Origin: a bacterium
Lineage (GTDB): Bacteria; Cyanobacteriota; Vampirovibrionia; Obscuribacterales; Obscuribacteraceae
Direction of reading: 5' to 3'
Assembly: GCA_018062085.1 (NCBI GenBank)
Contig: JAGOSY010000002.1
Span: 124,001 to 188,000 of the forward strand
DNA: 64,000 nt
The notes below the pieces were generated by a model. It was not told the origin of the DNA. It was given only the letters and a program-made list of their open reading frames with translations, and did not search any database. How positions within the stretch are numbered: position 1 is the first letter of the stretch; every line of letters begins with the position of its first letter. Of the stretch, positions 8,875-17,316 are shown piece by piece. A program made the position numbers and the translations under genes.

Positions 8875-9585
8875 CTATTTGTAGACGTAGTCCCAGCCTG
8901 TAGATTCTGGTTTATGCTCAAGTTTTTCCTCTTGCTTCACAAGAGCTGGCTTGAGCGTCTTTACTAGGCTTGGATTGCTGCTGCTGTTTACTTGTATTTT
9001 TTTGCTTACTGGAGTTTTTGTTAGGGCGCCTTTTGGGGGCATTACTTCGGGCTTTGCTGCCGATTTTGGTTGGCGCATTGCGAGAATTTTTTTTATGTCG
9101 GCAATGTCGCGATTAATTGCCGCTCTTTCGCTGGCGGGCATGGTGAGCTTGAGACATTTCTCGAAAGTGCTAACTGTCTCTGTCAGCTTGTTTTGCTTCA
9201 ACAGTGCGTTGGCTAGATTGCTCCAAGTCATCCAGTCTTTATTGTTTAAGGTCAGGGCTCTGCGAAAAGCCTGCTCAGCGCTTTCAAAATCTCCGAGCTT
9301 GCGGTAGCAATAACCTAAATTGATGTAGAAGTCGGGGTCGTTAGGAAAGCGGGCAATGGCTTCATGATAGTTGTCTACGGCATCTTCATAGCGTTCTTTT
9401 TCTAGGTATTTGTTGGCTAGATTATAATATGGAATGGCGTCGCTCCACGCGGCAGGATGCTCGATTGGTTCTTGTAACTGTTCGCCTTTTTCTTGCTTAA
9501 TTGCTGGTGCTGCTTGTGTCTCTACGCTAACAAGCCAACTGCTTAGACAAAGAGCAAGAATATAGATTGTTTTTATGATTTGCAT
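8875..9585 (-). CDS. secreted TPR protein
   Basis: 236 residues. A signal peptide (IIKTIYILALCLSSWLVS, cleavage near TQAA) is followed by three TPR units (about residues 45-150: AIPYYNLANKYLEKERYEDA, FPNDPDFYINLGYCYRKLGD, WSNLANALLKQNKLTE) and a Lys/Pro-rich tail. It is the last gene of a three-gene minus-strand operon, starting 3 bp after the stop of the gene upstream. Probably a periplasmic scaffold; no enzymatic motif is visible. Confidence 0.8.
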   Translation of the reverse strand: MQIIKTIYILALCLSSWLVSVETQAAPAIKQEKGEQLQEPIEHPAAWSDAIPYYNLANKYLEKERYEDAVDNYHEAIARFPNDPDFYINLGYCYRKLGDFESAEQAFRRALTLNNKDWMTWSNLANALLKQNKLTETVSTFEKCLKLTMPASERAAINRDIADIKKILAMRQPKSAAKPEVMPPKGALTKTPVSKKIQVNSSSNPSLVKTLKPALVKQEEKLEHKPESTGWDYVYK

Positions 9586-9588
9586 TTT

Positions 9589-11046
9589 TTATCGATTAAG
9601 GTCTGGCCAACTCAAGATTTTATTGTCATCAATAGAAGCAAATGGATCTCCTTCAGTTATAGCGGCACCAGTGGTGGTACTTAGATCGTTAAGCTCAAGG
9701 GTAACTGCTCTTAGTTCTTTTATGGTTGGTTTGCTCATTATGTGCCCTTCTACCTCAGCCTTGATTTCACGATTCTGTTCTAGTAGTTTGGCTTTGGTGG
9801 CTAGGTCTTTTTCTTTTGCCAGCTTTTTCATTTTTGCTTTGAGTTGCCGTTCATTTTTTGCTTTTATAATTTTTGCTCTAATTTGAGCATCTGCCGCTAA
9901 GGCATTTGCTAGCTCTTTAATTGCTTCGGCTTGTTTTACCTGCTCACGATAGTTGCGCACATAGGCCAACATCTTGCCAAAATTCCAGGTCATCTGAAAA
10001 TTCCAACCCGTAATATTTGAGTTGGCCGGAAAGGCGAGAATACGCGAATGATTAAGGTCGCGAATGGCTCCAACAAGACACTTATTTAAAACCGAGTCTG
10101 CTGTGCTCGCGTATATGCTGCCATGAAGATTACCTTTTCTATCAATGCTAAAGATAGCGGCTGCTGCACCTCTCACCTGATCTGTCGACTCGGCATTCAA
10201 GCGCTTGAGTAAAACGTGTTGAATAGAGCGTTTGAAGCGGGCTATCCAATAATCCCATTCAGGAGTGTTTTCTGGTGCCTGTGAATAGACAGTCAGACCT
10301 TCGGCGTGACTGGCCCAGGCCGGTACGTTCATAGTTTTGCTTTTCTCTACTAAATCTAGCATTTCGTCCATATGCATAATTTCGGCTGGGCCACTAGTGC
10401 GCCTAGAGCGTGAAGATTGTGATGATTGAGAAGAAGATACACCAGTGGCAGTCTTTATCATTTTTTTGCCGCTGCGAATGGCGTCTTTCATCGAGCCAAA
10501 CAGGTCAGGAATTTCAAAATTTGCTGATGTTGTCGGCTTTTCGCTAGTGCTAGGTTTGTTATTCTCTGGCTTTGTCAGGCCAATAAAGTCAGTCACTGAT
10601 GAAGTCATTTGCGCAAACCAGTCTTTGGGCTTGGCTGGTGCTACTGGTAATAGCGGTGACGCCGCTTTATCTAGTCCCTCTAGTTTCTCCTCGGCAAAGG
10701 CACTAATCATTTCTGGTGGTGCTAAGCGAGCGGCCATTTCTAGCTCTTTGAGGGCCGACATGTCCATGCCCTGTTTCTTCAAGGCGAGGCCGAGGTAATA
10801 GTGTGTTTTGCTGTCTTCTGGGTGTTCTTTTAAGTCAGTGAGCAAAAGGTTTGCTGCTTCGCTATATTTGCCGGCTTTGTAGGCCTTTAGAGCGAGCTTA
10901 ACTGCAGTTTTTGAATCGAGTTTTTGTGCTGGCCTTTTTTCTTCTTTAACTTGAGCGTGTACTTGGTTTATAGGCTGGAGTGAACACAAGGAAACAGTTA
11001 AGGCGATGAAAAAGTTTGATGCTTTAATCAACATTTTTCGGCTCAT
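9589..11046 (-). CDS. secreted TPR protein with TonB-C-like domain
   Basis: 485 residues. A signal peptide ends near QVHA. TPR units lie at about residues 45-125 (ALKAYKAGKYSEAANLLL, THYYLGLALKKQGM). A Ser/Thr-rich linker follows, then at about 270-385 a domain with AAAAIFSIDRKGNLHGSIYA and NKCLVGAIRDLNHSRILAFP, resembling the C-terminal domain of TonB/TolA. A Lys/Glu-rich coiled coil follows (about 385-440). Its ATG overlaps the upstream gene's stop by 4 bp (translational coupling). This suggests a periplasmic partner of the PATAN/GGDEF-like protein encoded first in the operon. Confidence 0.7.
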   Translation of the reverse strand: MSRKMLIKASNFFIALTVSLCSLQPINQVHAQVKEEKRPAQKLDSKTAVKLALKAYKAGKYSEAANLLLTDLKEHPEDSKTHYYLGLALKKQGMDMSALKELEMAARLAPPEMISAFAEEKLEGLDKAASPLLPVAPAKPKDWFAQMTSSVTDFIGLTKPENNKPSTSEKPTTSANFEIPDLFGSMKDAIRSGKKMIKTATGVSSSQSSQSSRSRRTSGPAEIMHMDEMLDLVEKSKTMNVPAWASHAEGLTVYSQAPENTPEWDYWIARFKRSIQHVLLKRLNAESTDQVRGAAAAIFSIDRKGNLHGSIYASTADSVLNKCLVGAIRDLNHSRILAFPANSNITGWNFQMTWNFGKMLAYVRNYREQVKQAEAIKELANALAADAQIRAKIIKAKNERQLKAKMKKLAKEKDLATKAKLLEQNREIKAEVEGHIMSKPTIKELRAVTLELNDLSTTTGAAITEGDPFASIDDNKILSWPDLNR

Positions 11047-12680
11047 GCACTGGGGGTCATGTCTTTGAACATGACTATTGGATAGTTGTTTTTCTGGGCT
11101 ACTACTTTTGCTGCTTTGGCGGCAGCTAGAAGGAGACCAACTTCTTGGCAGTCTTCCGGTATACCGGCCACTCCAAAAGCAAGAGCCAGTTGGCTGAGAT
11201 TGGCCTCCGGGCCAAGACTCCGAGCTCTCAATATTTCAAGAATGCGATGAGCCAATACTGCAGCGGCTTGCGTTTCGGTGTGGGGCAGTAGAATGGCATA
11301 GCTCAATGCCTCAAAGTGAGCAAAGAGATCAAGAGAGCGTTTGGCACCGTTTATGCGGCTAACCGCTTCTTGTAGTGCCGATGGCGTTAGGGCTTTGAGT
11401 TCATTATTGTGCCAGGCCCACATCTCAAATATGATGATCGAATAGGGTATTCGGTACTGTTGAAACCGCTGAAATTCTTGATCAAGAAAATAGTGAAAAG
11501 AGGGATAGGAAAGAATTCCTGTATCGGGGCGAGACAACATTTTGTTGACTCTCTCAATTGCCACGTGATCAATAGGAGTGGCATTTAGCCCAGCTGTTTT
11601 GTCGGTTTTTGCTGGCTTATTCGAGGCAGTAATGAGCTTGGTATTGACTAAATTAAAGAGAATGGGCACCCAGTCTTTTTTAGCCATGGGCGTTTTGCGC
11701 AAAATATCAGCCAATGTGGAACAGCCATCAAGTTGAATATAGAAATATTTTTGCCTGGCCATGTCGACAGGAGCACCGCTGGCAACCCGTTCTTCGAATT
11801 CTTTTTCAGTTAGGCTGCCATCAGCTTTGTTGATGTACGATTCTGATTTTATGCCGGCGGCATCAAGTGTCTTGGTCTGATCAAGAATAGTAATGCCTTC
11901 CATCAGGAGGGCATCAATGCGCTTTGCTACGGTTCTAAGCGGGTTTGTTTCATCGCGGTAGAAATAGAATTTGCCCTTTTCCCAGGTAACTAGTTCTAAT
12001 ACTGCTAAGTCACCTTCTAGACCTTGGGCTGTTGCATGGGTCAGAGCCCCTTCGTAGAAAAATACTTCTGCTCCCGACTGACCATTGTCGACAAATAAAC
12101 AACCAGTCATGCCACCCATGTTGATAGATTGAAGTAAGTTCGGCACTTGCATATCAACTAAGCTGCCTTCCATGGTGGCAACTTTTGAGTTGCGGCTGGC
12201 GTTAGAAACTGGGGCCCGTTGGGTGGAGATCGACTGCATTTTTAGCAGTGTGCTTGTGAAGACGCCACTGCTGTTAATGGTTCCTCTAGCTGAGCTGTTC
12301 ACCATCTGGTTTGAATCACCCAGTGGAAGAGCATCACCGGTACATTCAGCTGTCACCAAGTTGAGAATAAGGCCGACATCGCCACAGGGATATGTCCAAA
12401 TTTCTCTGATTTCCCGCTGGCTACTTTCGGTCAATTCCCAGACCGGTTCGCCACCTAGAGGGCTGAAGGTGCAGGTCAAGGTCAATGTATTTTCGCTAGA
12501 GGGTCGCCCCCAAATTACCTCAATTCTTCTACCAGCACTCGTCTGGGCGTGTTGAAGAGCTTCGGTAACATCTTTGCTTGTTGGCAAAGACTCCAAACGC
12601 GGCAGACGTAGAGGCAGAGTGTTGGGGTCGACTTTGGGGCGGTACATGTTTTGGACTGTATATTGGTTTGGACGGTACAC
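11043..12680 (-). CDS. PATAN (DUF4388) plus degenerate GGDEF protein
   Basis: 545 residues, no signal peptide. The middle (about 170-265) is a PATAN/DUF4388 domain (MEGSLVDMQVPNLLQSIN, GCLFVDNGQSGAEVFFYEGAL). The C-terminal 155 residues have the GGDEF fold pattern (LSYPSFHYFLDQEFQRF, FEALSYAILLPHT, AFGVAGIPED), but the GG(D/E)EF loop is replaced by AHFEALSY. It therefore cannot make c-di-GMP, although it might bind it or act as a scaffold. PATAN domains are response-linked adaptors in cyanobacteria. First gene of the three-gene operon; the stop overlaps the next ATG by 4 bp. Divergent from its paralogue at 12829. Confidence 0.78.
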   Translation of the reverse strand: MYRPNQYTVQNMYRPKVDPNTLPLRLPRLESLPTSKDVTEALQHAQTSAGRRIEVIWGRPSSENTLTLTCTFSPLGGEPVWELTESSQREIREIWTYPCGDVGLILNLVTAECTGDALPLGDSNQMVNSSARGTINSSGVFTSTLLKMQSISTQRAPVSNASRNSKVATMEGSLVDMQVPNLLQSINMGGMTGCLFVDNGQSGAEVFFYEGALTHATAQGLEGDLAVLELVTWEKGKFYFYRDETNPLRTVAKRIDALLMEGITILDQTKTLDAAGIKSESYINKADGSLTEKEFEERVASGAPVDMARQKYFYIQLDGCSTLADILRKTPMAKKDWVPILFNLVNTKLITASNKPAKTDKTAGLNATPIDHVAIERVNKMLSRPDTGILSYPSFHYFLDQEFQRFQQYRIPYSIIIFEMWAWHNNELKALTPSALQEAVSRINGAKRSLDLFAHFEALSYAILLPHTETQAAAVLAHRILEILRARSLGPEANLSQLALAFGVAGIPEDCQEVGLLLAAAKAAKVVAQKNNYPIVMFKDMTPSA

Positions 12681-12828
12681 TTTGACTAGTGGTGAATGAG
12701 ACTTAAGCCTAACAGAATAAGGCCAAATTGTAGATATAAAGAGGACTCTAAACTTTCTACTGTGAGCTGGTGCTAGATTTTATTGTGCCATGCTGCTATT
12801 AAATGCTTGTTAAGCCTGCGAGTTTCAA

Positions 12829-13719
12829 ATGGAACGAACCAAACTATCGAAAGTAAGTAAAACCCCCGACCAATTTACCTTGCTGTCAGTGGTTGAAATG
12901 GCATCGATGATTCGCAGTTCATTGATTGCCCTGCCGTTTCAGGCGGCGAGCCAAACTTTGCTTGTCACTTGTACATTTTCGTTTGCCACAACCAACGTGC
13001 CTCGTTGGTGTTTATTTGCCAGTGAAGAAGAAGATGCTCCTGCTGTCTGGTGCATCGATTCAGCTGATTTAGAAGAAGTCAGTGCTCTTTTGGCTAAGGG
13101 TCTGCCCCCTCAAGCAATAGCTAGTCAAGTTTCTCCTAGTCAAGATGACCGCCGTTCCCACCCAGTAGCCGCACCCCAACCCGGTGTCTTACCCCAGCCA
13201 GCGGTTTTTGACCAGGTTAGCTTTGATGCCTACTGTAAGCGCCTTATCGACGTTAGTTCTGGTATGTTTGCCGAAGGCTCTTTTTACTGGTTTTTGATGC
13301 AAGAGTTTAACCGCTATCAGCGCACCAAGCTTGGTTTCGGCATTGTTCTTCTCTCACCCTGCGCTAGTCTTGAGCAAAATATGGGGCTGACCCACTCACG
13401 GCAAGAGGTAATTGCCTGGTTGGGTAACTTAGCTGTGGCTGAAGTTCGTAAGCTCGACTATATTTGCCACTTTAACGGTCTCATTGGCATGGTACTTGCT
13501 AACTCATCTCTGGAAGAGTCTGAAACCTGCGCTCAGCGAATCATCGAAATTGCCAATTCGCGCAACAATAGCCAGCGTTTCGACGCCGGCTTTGACCCTC
13601 ACGCTGGTGTAGCTGGTATGCCCCAGACTTGCGAACATCCAGGTATTTTGATAGCAGCCGCCCAGCAGTGTCTGAACCAAGCGATTGCAGCAAAAATACC
13701 AGTGCTAGCGTTTCGTTAA
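12829..13719 (+). CDS. degenerate GGDEF protein, paralogue of the divergent gene
   Basis: 296 residues. Its N-terminal region (TLLVTCTFS) matches the divergent 545-residue protein (TLTLTCTFS), and its C-terminal 165 residues (FYWFLMQEFNRYQRTKLGFGIVLL in part, LDYICHFNGLIGMVLANS, AGVAGMPQTCEHPG) match its GGDEF-like end. The PATAN domain is missing. The GGDEF loop is again lost (ICHFNGLIG), so it is not a cyclase. The two genes flank a 148-bp promoter region and probably arose by duplication. Confidence 0.72.
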   Translation: MERTKLSKVSKTPDQFTLLSVVEMASMIRSSLIALPFQAASQTLLVTCTFSFATTNVPRWCLFASEEEDAPAVWCIDSADLEEVSALLAKGLPPQAIASQVSPSQDDRRSHPVAAPQPGVLPQPAVFDQVSFDAYCKRLIDVSSGMFAEGSFYWFLMQEFNRYQRTKLGFGIVLLSPCASLEQNMGLTHSRQEVIAWLGNLAVAEVRKLDYICHFNGLIGMVLANSSLEESETCAQRIIEIANSRNNSQRFDAGFDPHAGVAGMPQTCEHPGILIAAAQQCLNQAIAAKIPVLAFR

Positions 13720-13732
13720 TTTCCGCCTTTCG

Positions 13733-13789
13733 TAAAACCCCGATATCCATAATTAGCTTTGTTATATAAGCTTTTCTGCGGGGGTTTTA
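13733..13789 (+). promoter_or_regulatory. possible Shine-Dalgarno-sequestering hairpin before the protease gene
   Basis: TAAAACCCC (13733-13741) can pair with GGGGTTTTA (13781-13789), the segment containing the G-rich ribosome site and ending at the ATG (13790). The loop is about 39 bases and contains a TATATAA element that could be a -10 box. If transcription starts inside the loop, the pairing would not form in mRNA. It could also act as a poor terminator of the upstream gene. Confidence 0.35.
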
Positions 13790-15031
13790 ATGCCGTTTCA
13801 ACCAGATAAGTTCGATGAAGACCGGCAATTTGCGAAATTTGCTGATGACAAGTTGGCTCGCGAAGTTTATGTGCTGGCGAGCGGAAGTGCTGACGCCATT
13901 GGTGCCGTCAAGCAGCGACTGCCCGAAGTTGGCGTAGAAGTTGCTGTTTCTGTGGCTACCGGCTTTGCCCTGCGAGCGGCTGAGGCAAAATTGCCCTGGC
14001 TTAGACCAGGCTTAGCTATTGGGGCTGTGGCCTTAACTGGTACGGCGGTCAAAGATTTGCTTAAACCGGCCGGTGAAATTGCATCAACTCTAGCCGACAC
14101 CTGGCGCTCGGCTGATAATCTTGAGGCTAATCGGGCCAAGTTTGCAGGCACTGGGGGAAAGTTTGCCGTTGATTTAGCGATCATAACAACTGCTGGCTTG
14201 GCTGGCTCTGCTCTGGCCAATCGAGCGCTATTTGGTGGTGGCAGCAACTATGTGCGCATTAACACATACGAACCGGCTTCAACCTATGCTGGCGAAACAT
14301 ATTTCCGCGGTCCGAGAGCTAGGCTCTATAACCTTCAGGAGCCCGACGCGGCTTCATTTTTGGCGGCTCGTCAGAGTTCAGTGTTTTTGACTTCAACTAA
14401 AGTGCCCGGCGGTCAGCACCGCTATAGCGCCAATGGCTTCTTTGCCTCTGAAGATGGCCTGATTGTCACCAACCATCATGTGGTAGCGGGAAAGATTGAG
14501 ATCAACGCCAGAGACTATAGCGGCACTATTAGAAAAGCTCGCGTTGTAGCAATGAATGGAGCCGAAGATCTCGCTGTGCTCAAGATAGAATCTCAGCAGG
14601 GTTTCAAGCCCCTTAAGTTTGCCAAAGAAGCGGCTCTTCCTGGGGATAGAGTCTTGCCTGTTAGTCACCAATATGCAGTCAAAGGCTTGACCATAGGACC
14701 CGGTCGCATTGAAAGTATTGAGCAAATGCCCATTCGGGTGAAGCAGGATGGCACCAGGGTGAAAGTGACCGACCCGGCTAGTTACAATGCCTCAGAGCAT
14801 ACTTTCAAATTTTCCAGTGAGCTTCAACCCGGTACTAACCAAGTCATTTCTGAGCGCTTCTTTGGTAATTATTTCTCCAAGCCAGGTGCCTCTGGTAGCC
14901 CGCTTTTGAATAGTCAGGGTGAGGTAGTAGCTGTTTTATCTGGTGGCATGGATGGCAAAAACTATGCAATTCCAACCAAGGCAATCGAAGAAATTTTGGC
15001 TAACGCCCGCAAGCTTATGACTAATAAATAG
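13790..15031 (+). CDS. trypsin-like serine protease (S1C/Deg-like, no PDZ)
   Basis: 413 residues. The C-terminal 210 form a chymotrypsin-fold protease with H230 (TNHHVV), D260 (AEDLAVL) and S368 (PGASGSPLL), all three catalytic residues present. No PDZ domain follows, so substrate choice differs from DegP. The N-terminal 150 residues are Ala/Gly-rich with two hydrophobic stretches (VAVSVATGFALRAA; LAIITTAGLAGSALA) and no normal signal peptide. It has an unusual membrane-associated start, loosely like the modules of the glycoamylase and 54806 proteins. The stop overlaps the convergent glycoamylase gene by 11 bp. Confidence 0.85.
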   Translation: MPFQPDKFDEDRQFAKFADDKLAREVYVLASGSADAIGAVKQRLPEVGVEVAVSVATGFALRAAEAKLPWLRPGLAIGAVALTGTAVKDLLKPAGEIASTLADTWRSADNLEANRAKFAGTGGKFAVDLAIITTAGLAGSALANRALFGGGSNYVRINTYEPASTYAGETYFRGPRARLYNLQEPDAASFLAARQSSVFLTSTKVPGGQHRYSANGFFASEDGLIVTNHHVVAGKIEINARDYSGTIRKARVVAMNGAEDLAVLKIESQQGFKPLKFAKEAALPGDRVLPVSHQYAVKGLTIGPGRIESIEQMPIRVKQDGTRVKVTDPASYNASEHTFKFSSELQPGTNQVISERFFGNYFSKPGASGSPLLNSQGEVVAVLSGGMDGKNYAIPTKAIEEILANARKLMTNK

Positions 15032-17054
15032 GGGCTGGTATTAATTCAGTTTTTCTAAAACCGGCCTTGTTCAGTGCATCATTTAGGTATTTGTCTTGCT
15101 TGATTGTCTGCCAGACAGAGCCACTGAGATAGTTTTCGATCATAAGTAAAATCGGGCCTTGGTCTATTCCAAGAGTTTCCGGGCCGATCCAACCCGATGG
15201 TTTTATTTTGTCAAAGGTCGGATTAAAGGCGTCTTGAAAGCCATAGCGCCCCATAATTTCTGGTCGGTCATTGACCCAGTGTTTTAGAGTCGGCAAGACA
15301 AGTTCAGGAGCAAAGGGCAATGATGCTGCCGCTGCCGTTGGTGCGATGGTGCCGTCATCGAGGGCTTTAGGAAATCCCCGTGCGGCATATCCTTGAAATT
15401 CGATGGGCCTACCGTCGACAGCTTTGATCTGATAGCCAGGGCCATCTGAGGCCGTTAGACCCCAATCTAGGGCGCTGTAACCTTTCCAGTTGCCAGGATT
15501 GTGCACGGCATACTCGTGTTGTTTTAAGACTGCCGCTCGTGAGTGATCAAAATAGTCAAGGCTGAGTTGTCTGCCCCGAGCGTCTCGAATGCCTTTCATC
15601 TCTATCCATACTTGAGTGTATTGATGGCCAAAAAGCGGACCAAACTCAAGACCTTTGTGGCCATATTGTTCGCTCACTATATCAGTTGAATGGTATTGCT
15701 CCCAGGCTTTGGTCGGCAGAGGATGAGTGGGGGAGCCGATTCCAAGCAGCATTAAAATCGATGCCTCGTCGTAACCCCGCCAGTCAGTTTTGATAAAACC
15801 ATTTTCTGGTGTCCAGCCCATACTGAGGCGACCGCTTTCGTTGGTGGCCCAATTCCAGTCAACCCGGCTGAATAATTTAGTAGAAAGTTCGCGAATTTCT
15901 CTTTCTTTGGGCAAGTTTAGTTCGAAGTAGTTTTTTGAAAAGAGAACACCAGACATTAAGAGTGCGGTATCAACCGTTGATATTTCATTGTTTCCAGCAC
16001 GTAAGCCGGTCTTCGCATTGAGGAAGTGATAGAAAAGGCCGTGATCGCCTGATGTGCCTTGAACTGCCGGACCTTGTGGGGCTTGCCATAAGGTCTTTAG
16101 TACTTTCAATGTGTAGTCGGCTGCTCCGTCGCGACTAATCCAACCGTGTTCTGCGGCGATACCATGGGCGGTGAGTGAAAATCCCACGGCGGCAATACTA
16201 GCTGGTGAGGTTTCGGTAGAACGGTCTTTGGTCAAGCCGGTGGTCTTATCGCTCTGCTCTCTGAAATATTCGAAGTGTGCTTTTTGTAATTTCTCTAACA
16301 TAATTCTGTCTGCCATGCTTAGCTCGGGAGCTGCTGCTTGGCGAGCCATTAGCTCACCAGTGATTCTTCTTGCGTTGCCGTGGGCTTGATGCAAATCTGC
16401 CGCAATATGAACACCATCGAGAGCTGCCCCGGTCACCACAAAGGCAGCCATAGATTCGACTATTTGTTCCTTTGTGGCGTGACCATTGCCTGAGAGCAAA
16501 GAAGTACTTTCGGCACTAACGGCACCACCAATAGAACCACCAGCTGCATTGGTGCTCAGTCTGAAACTTATACCAGCTGTCGATCGACTAAACGCCAAGT
16601 CAGAAATTGGTATCTTAAATGTGCTTTCGGCCGCTACCATCATGCTGCGGCTGGCTAGACCCATGGCACCAAAGGTAAGAGCTGAGCTAGCAGCGGCAAT
16701 GCCCCTTTGCTCCCAGAAACCTTTGTTTAGATCTGTCGATGGTGTCACCACAGAGCCATAAATTGCTCCATCTAGGGCCATTTTTACCGGTGGCGCTAAA
16801 AATCTTACTGTATTTGCTAGACGACCCATACTGGTTGCCTCAGCTTGGCTCAATGCTATGGTTCTTACCACTGATGCACTAAGTTCGCTGGTTTCACCTA
16901 AGCGACCAATTTGGCTTAAGGCTTTACTGGAAGAGCCTTTCACGAGGAGAAATGGAGCCACCATACCAAAGCCAGAGCCAATTGTTGATGCTAACCATTC
17001 TTTGCTGGCGAAGGGCTGCACAGTTGGCGCTTCGACAAGCTTGAGGGTAGGCAA
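15021..17054 (-). CDS. glycoamylase-family (PF10091-like) protein with hydrophobic N-terminal module
   Basis: 677 residues from TTG 17054. Residues about 235-670 match the glycoamylase-like fold (FEYFREQSDKTTGLTKDRS, NEISTVDTALLMSGVL, DWRGYDEASILMLLGIGSP, GPLFGHQYTQVWIEM). Relatives act on beta-1,2-glucan or other glucans (GH144/GH189); the substrate is unknown. Residues 1-230 are a Gly/Ala-rich hydrophobic module, collinear with the protein at 54806. The TTG start is doubtful: the same frame continues upstream with homology to that protein (ALQAPVDGLTQLVNH), crosses a TAA at 17121-17123 and reaches ATG 17255, which has GAGG at good spacing. The gene is probably interrupted by a nonsense change. 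The 3' end overlaps the protease gene. Confidence 0.75.
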   Translation of the reverse strand: MPTLKLVEAPTVQPFASKEWLASTIGSGFGMVAPFLLVKGSSSKALSQIGRLGETSELSASVVRTIALSQAEATSMGRLANTVRFLAPPVKMALDGAIYGSVVTPSTDLNKGFWEQRGIAAASSALTFGAMGLASRSMMVAAESTFKIPISDLAFSRSTAGISFRLSTNAAGGSIGGAVSAESTSLLSGNGHATKEQIVESMAAFVVTGAALDGVHIAADLHQAHGNARRITGELMARQAAAPELSMADRIMLEKLQKAHFEYFREQSDKTTGLTKDRSTETSPASIAAVGFSLTAHGIAAEHGWISRDGAADYTLKVLKTLWQAPQGPAVQGTSGDHGLFYHFLNAKTGLRAGNNEISTVDTALLMSGVLFSKNYFELNLPKEREIRELSTKLFSRVDWNWATNESGRLSMGWTPENGFIKTDWRGYDEASILMLLGIGSPTHPLPTKAWEQYHSTDIVSEQYGHKGLEFGPLFGHQYTQVWIEMKGIRDARGRQLSLDYFDHSRAAVLKQHEYAVHNPGNWKGYSALDWGLTASDGPGYQIKAVDGRPIEFQGYAARGFPKALDDGTIAPTAAAASLPFAPELVLPTLKHWVNDRPEIMGRYGFQDAFNPTFDKIKPSGWIGPETLGIDQGPILLMIENYLSGSVWQTIKQDKYLNDALNKAGFRKTELIPAPIY

Positions 17055-17120
17055 AATTTTGCTGTCAGCGAGGTGATTTACTAATTGCGTTAAACCGTCT
17101 ACAGGCGCTTGTAATGCTGA

Positions 17121-17255
17121 TTAGACAAACGCTTTGCCGCTTAGTTCAGAGAGGTTGAGTGCTTGTCTCGCTATGCCCACGTCAGTATTGTCAGCTCCTT
17201 CTGTTGAATGCTGGTTCTCTGGCTGCGCTTCTGCGTGTTTGACCACTATAGGCAT
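17121..17255 (-). pseudogene. 5' fragment of the glycoamylase-family gene, ending at an in-frame TAA
   Basis: A 44-codon frame starts at ATG 17255, with GAGG six bases upstream, and ends at TAA 17121-17123. It is in exactly the same frame as the 677-residue ORF downstream. The codons on both sides of the TAA line up with the paralogue at 54806 (LLQEFWQSLKYTAIQQPYDG against SGKAFV-stop-SALQAPVDG), so the two pieces were one gene. This is a nonsense mutation, readthrough site or consensus error. It lies 61 bp after the aminotransferase gene on the same strand. Confidence 0.6.
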
Positions 17256-17316
17256 GTCCACCTCAGGCGCATGATGGGCGCCTAGCGACCTATTGTCAAT
17301 GGGGTAAAGCTAAATT

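Noticed and set aside
11043..13719. Active diguanylate cyclases
   Set aside because: The GG(D/E)EF loop is absent in both proteins (AHFEALSY and ICHFNGLIG in its place).
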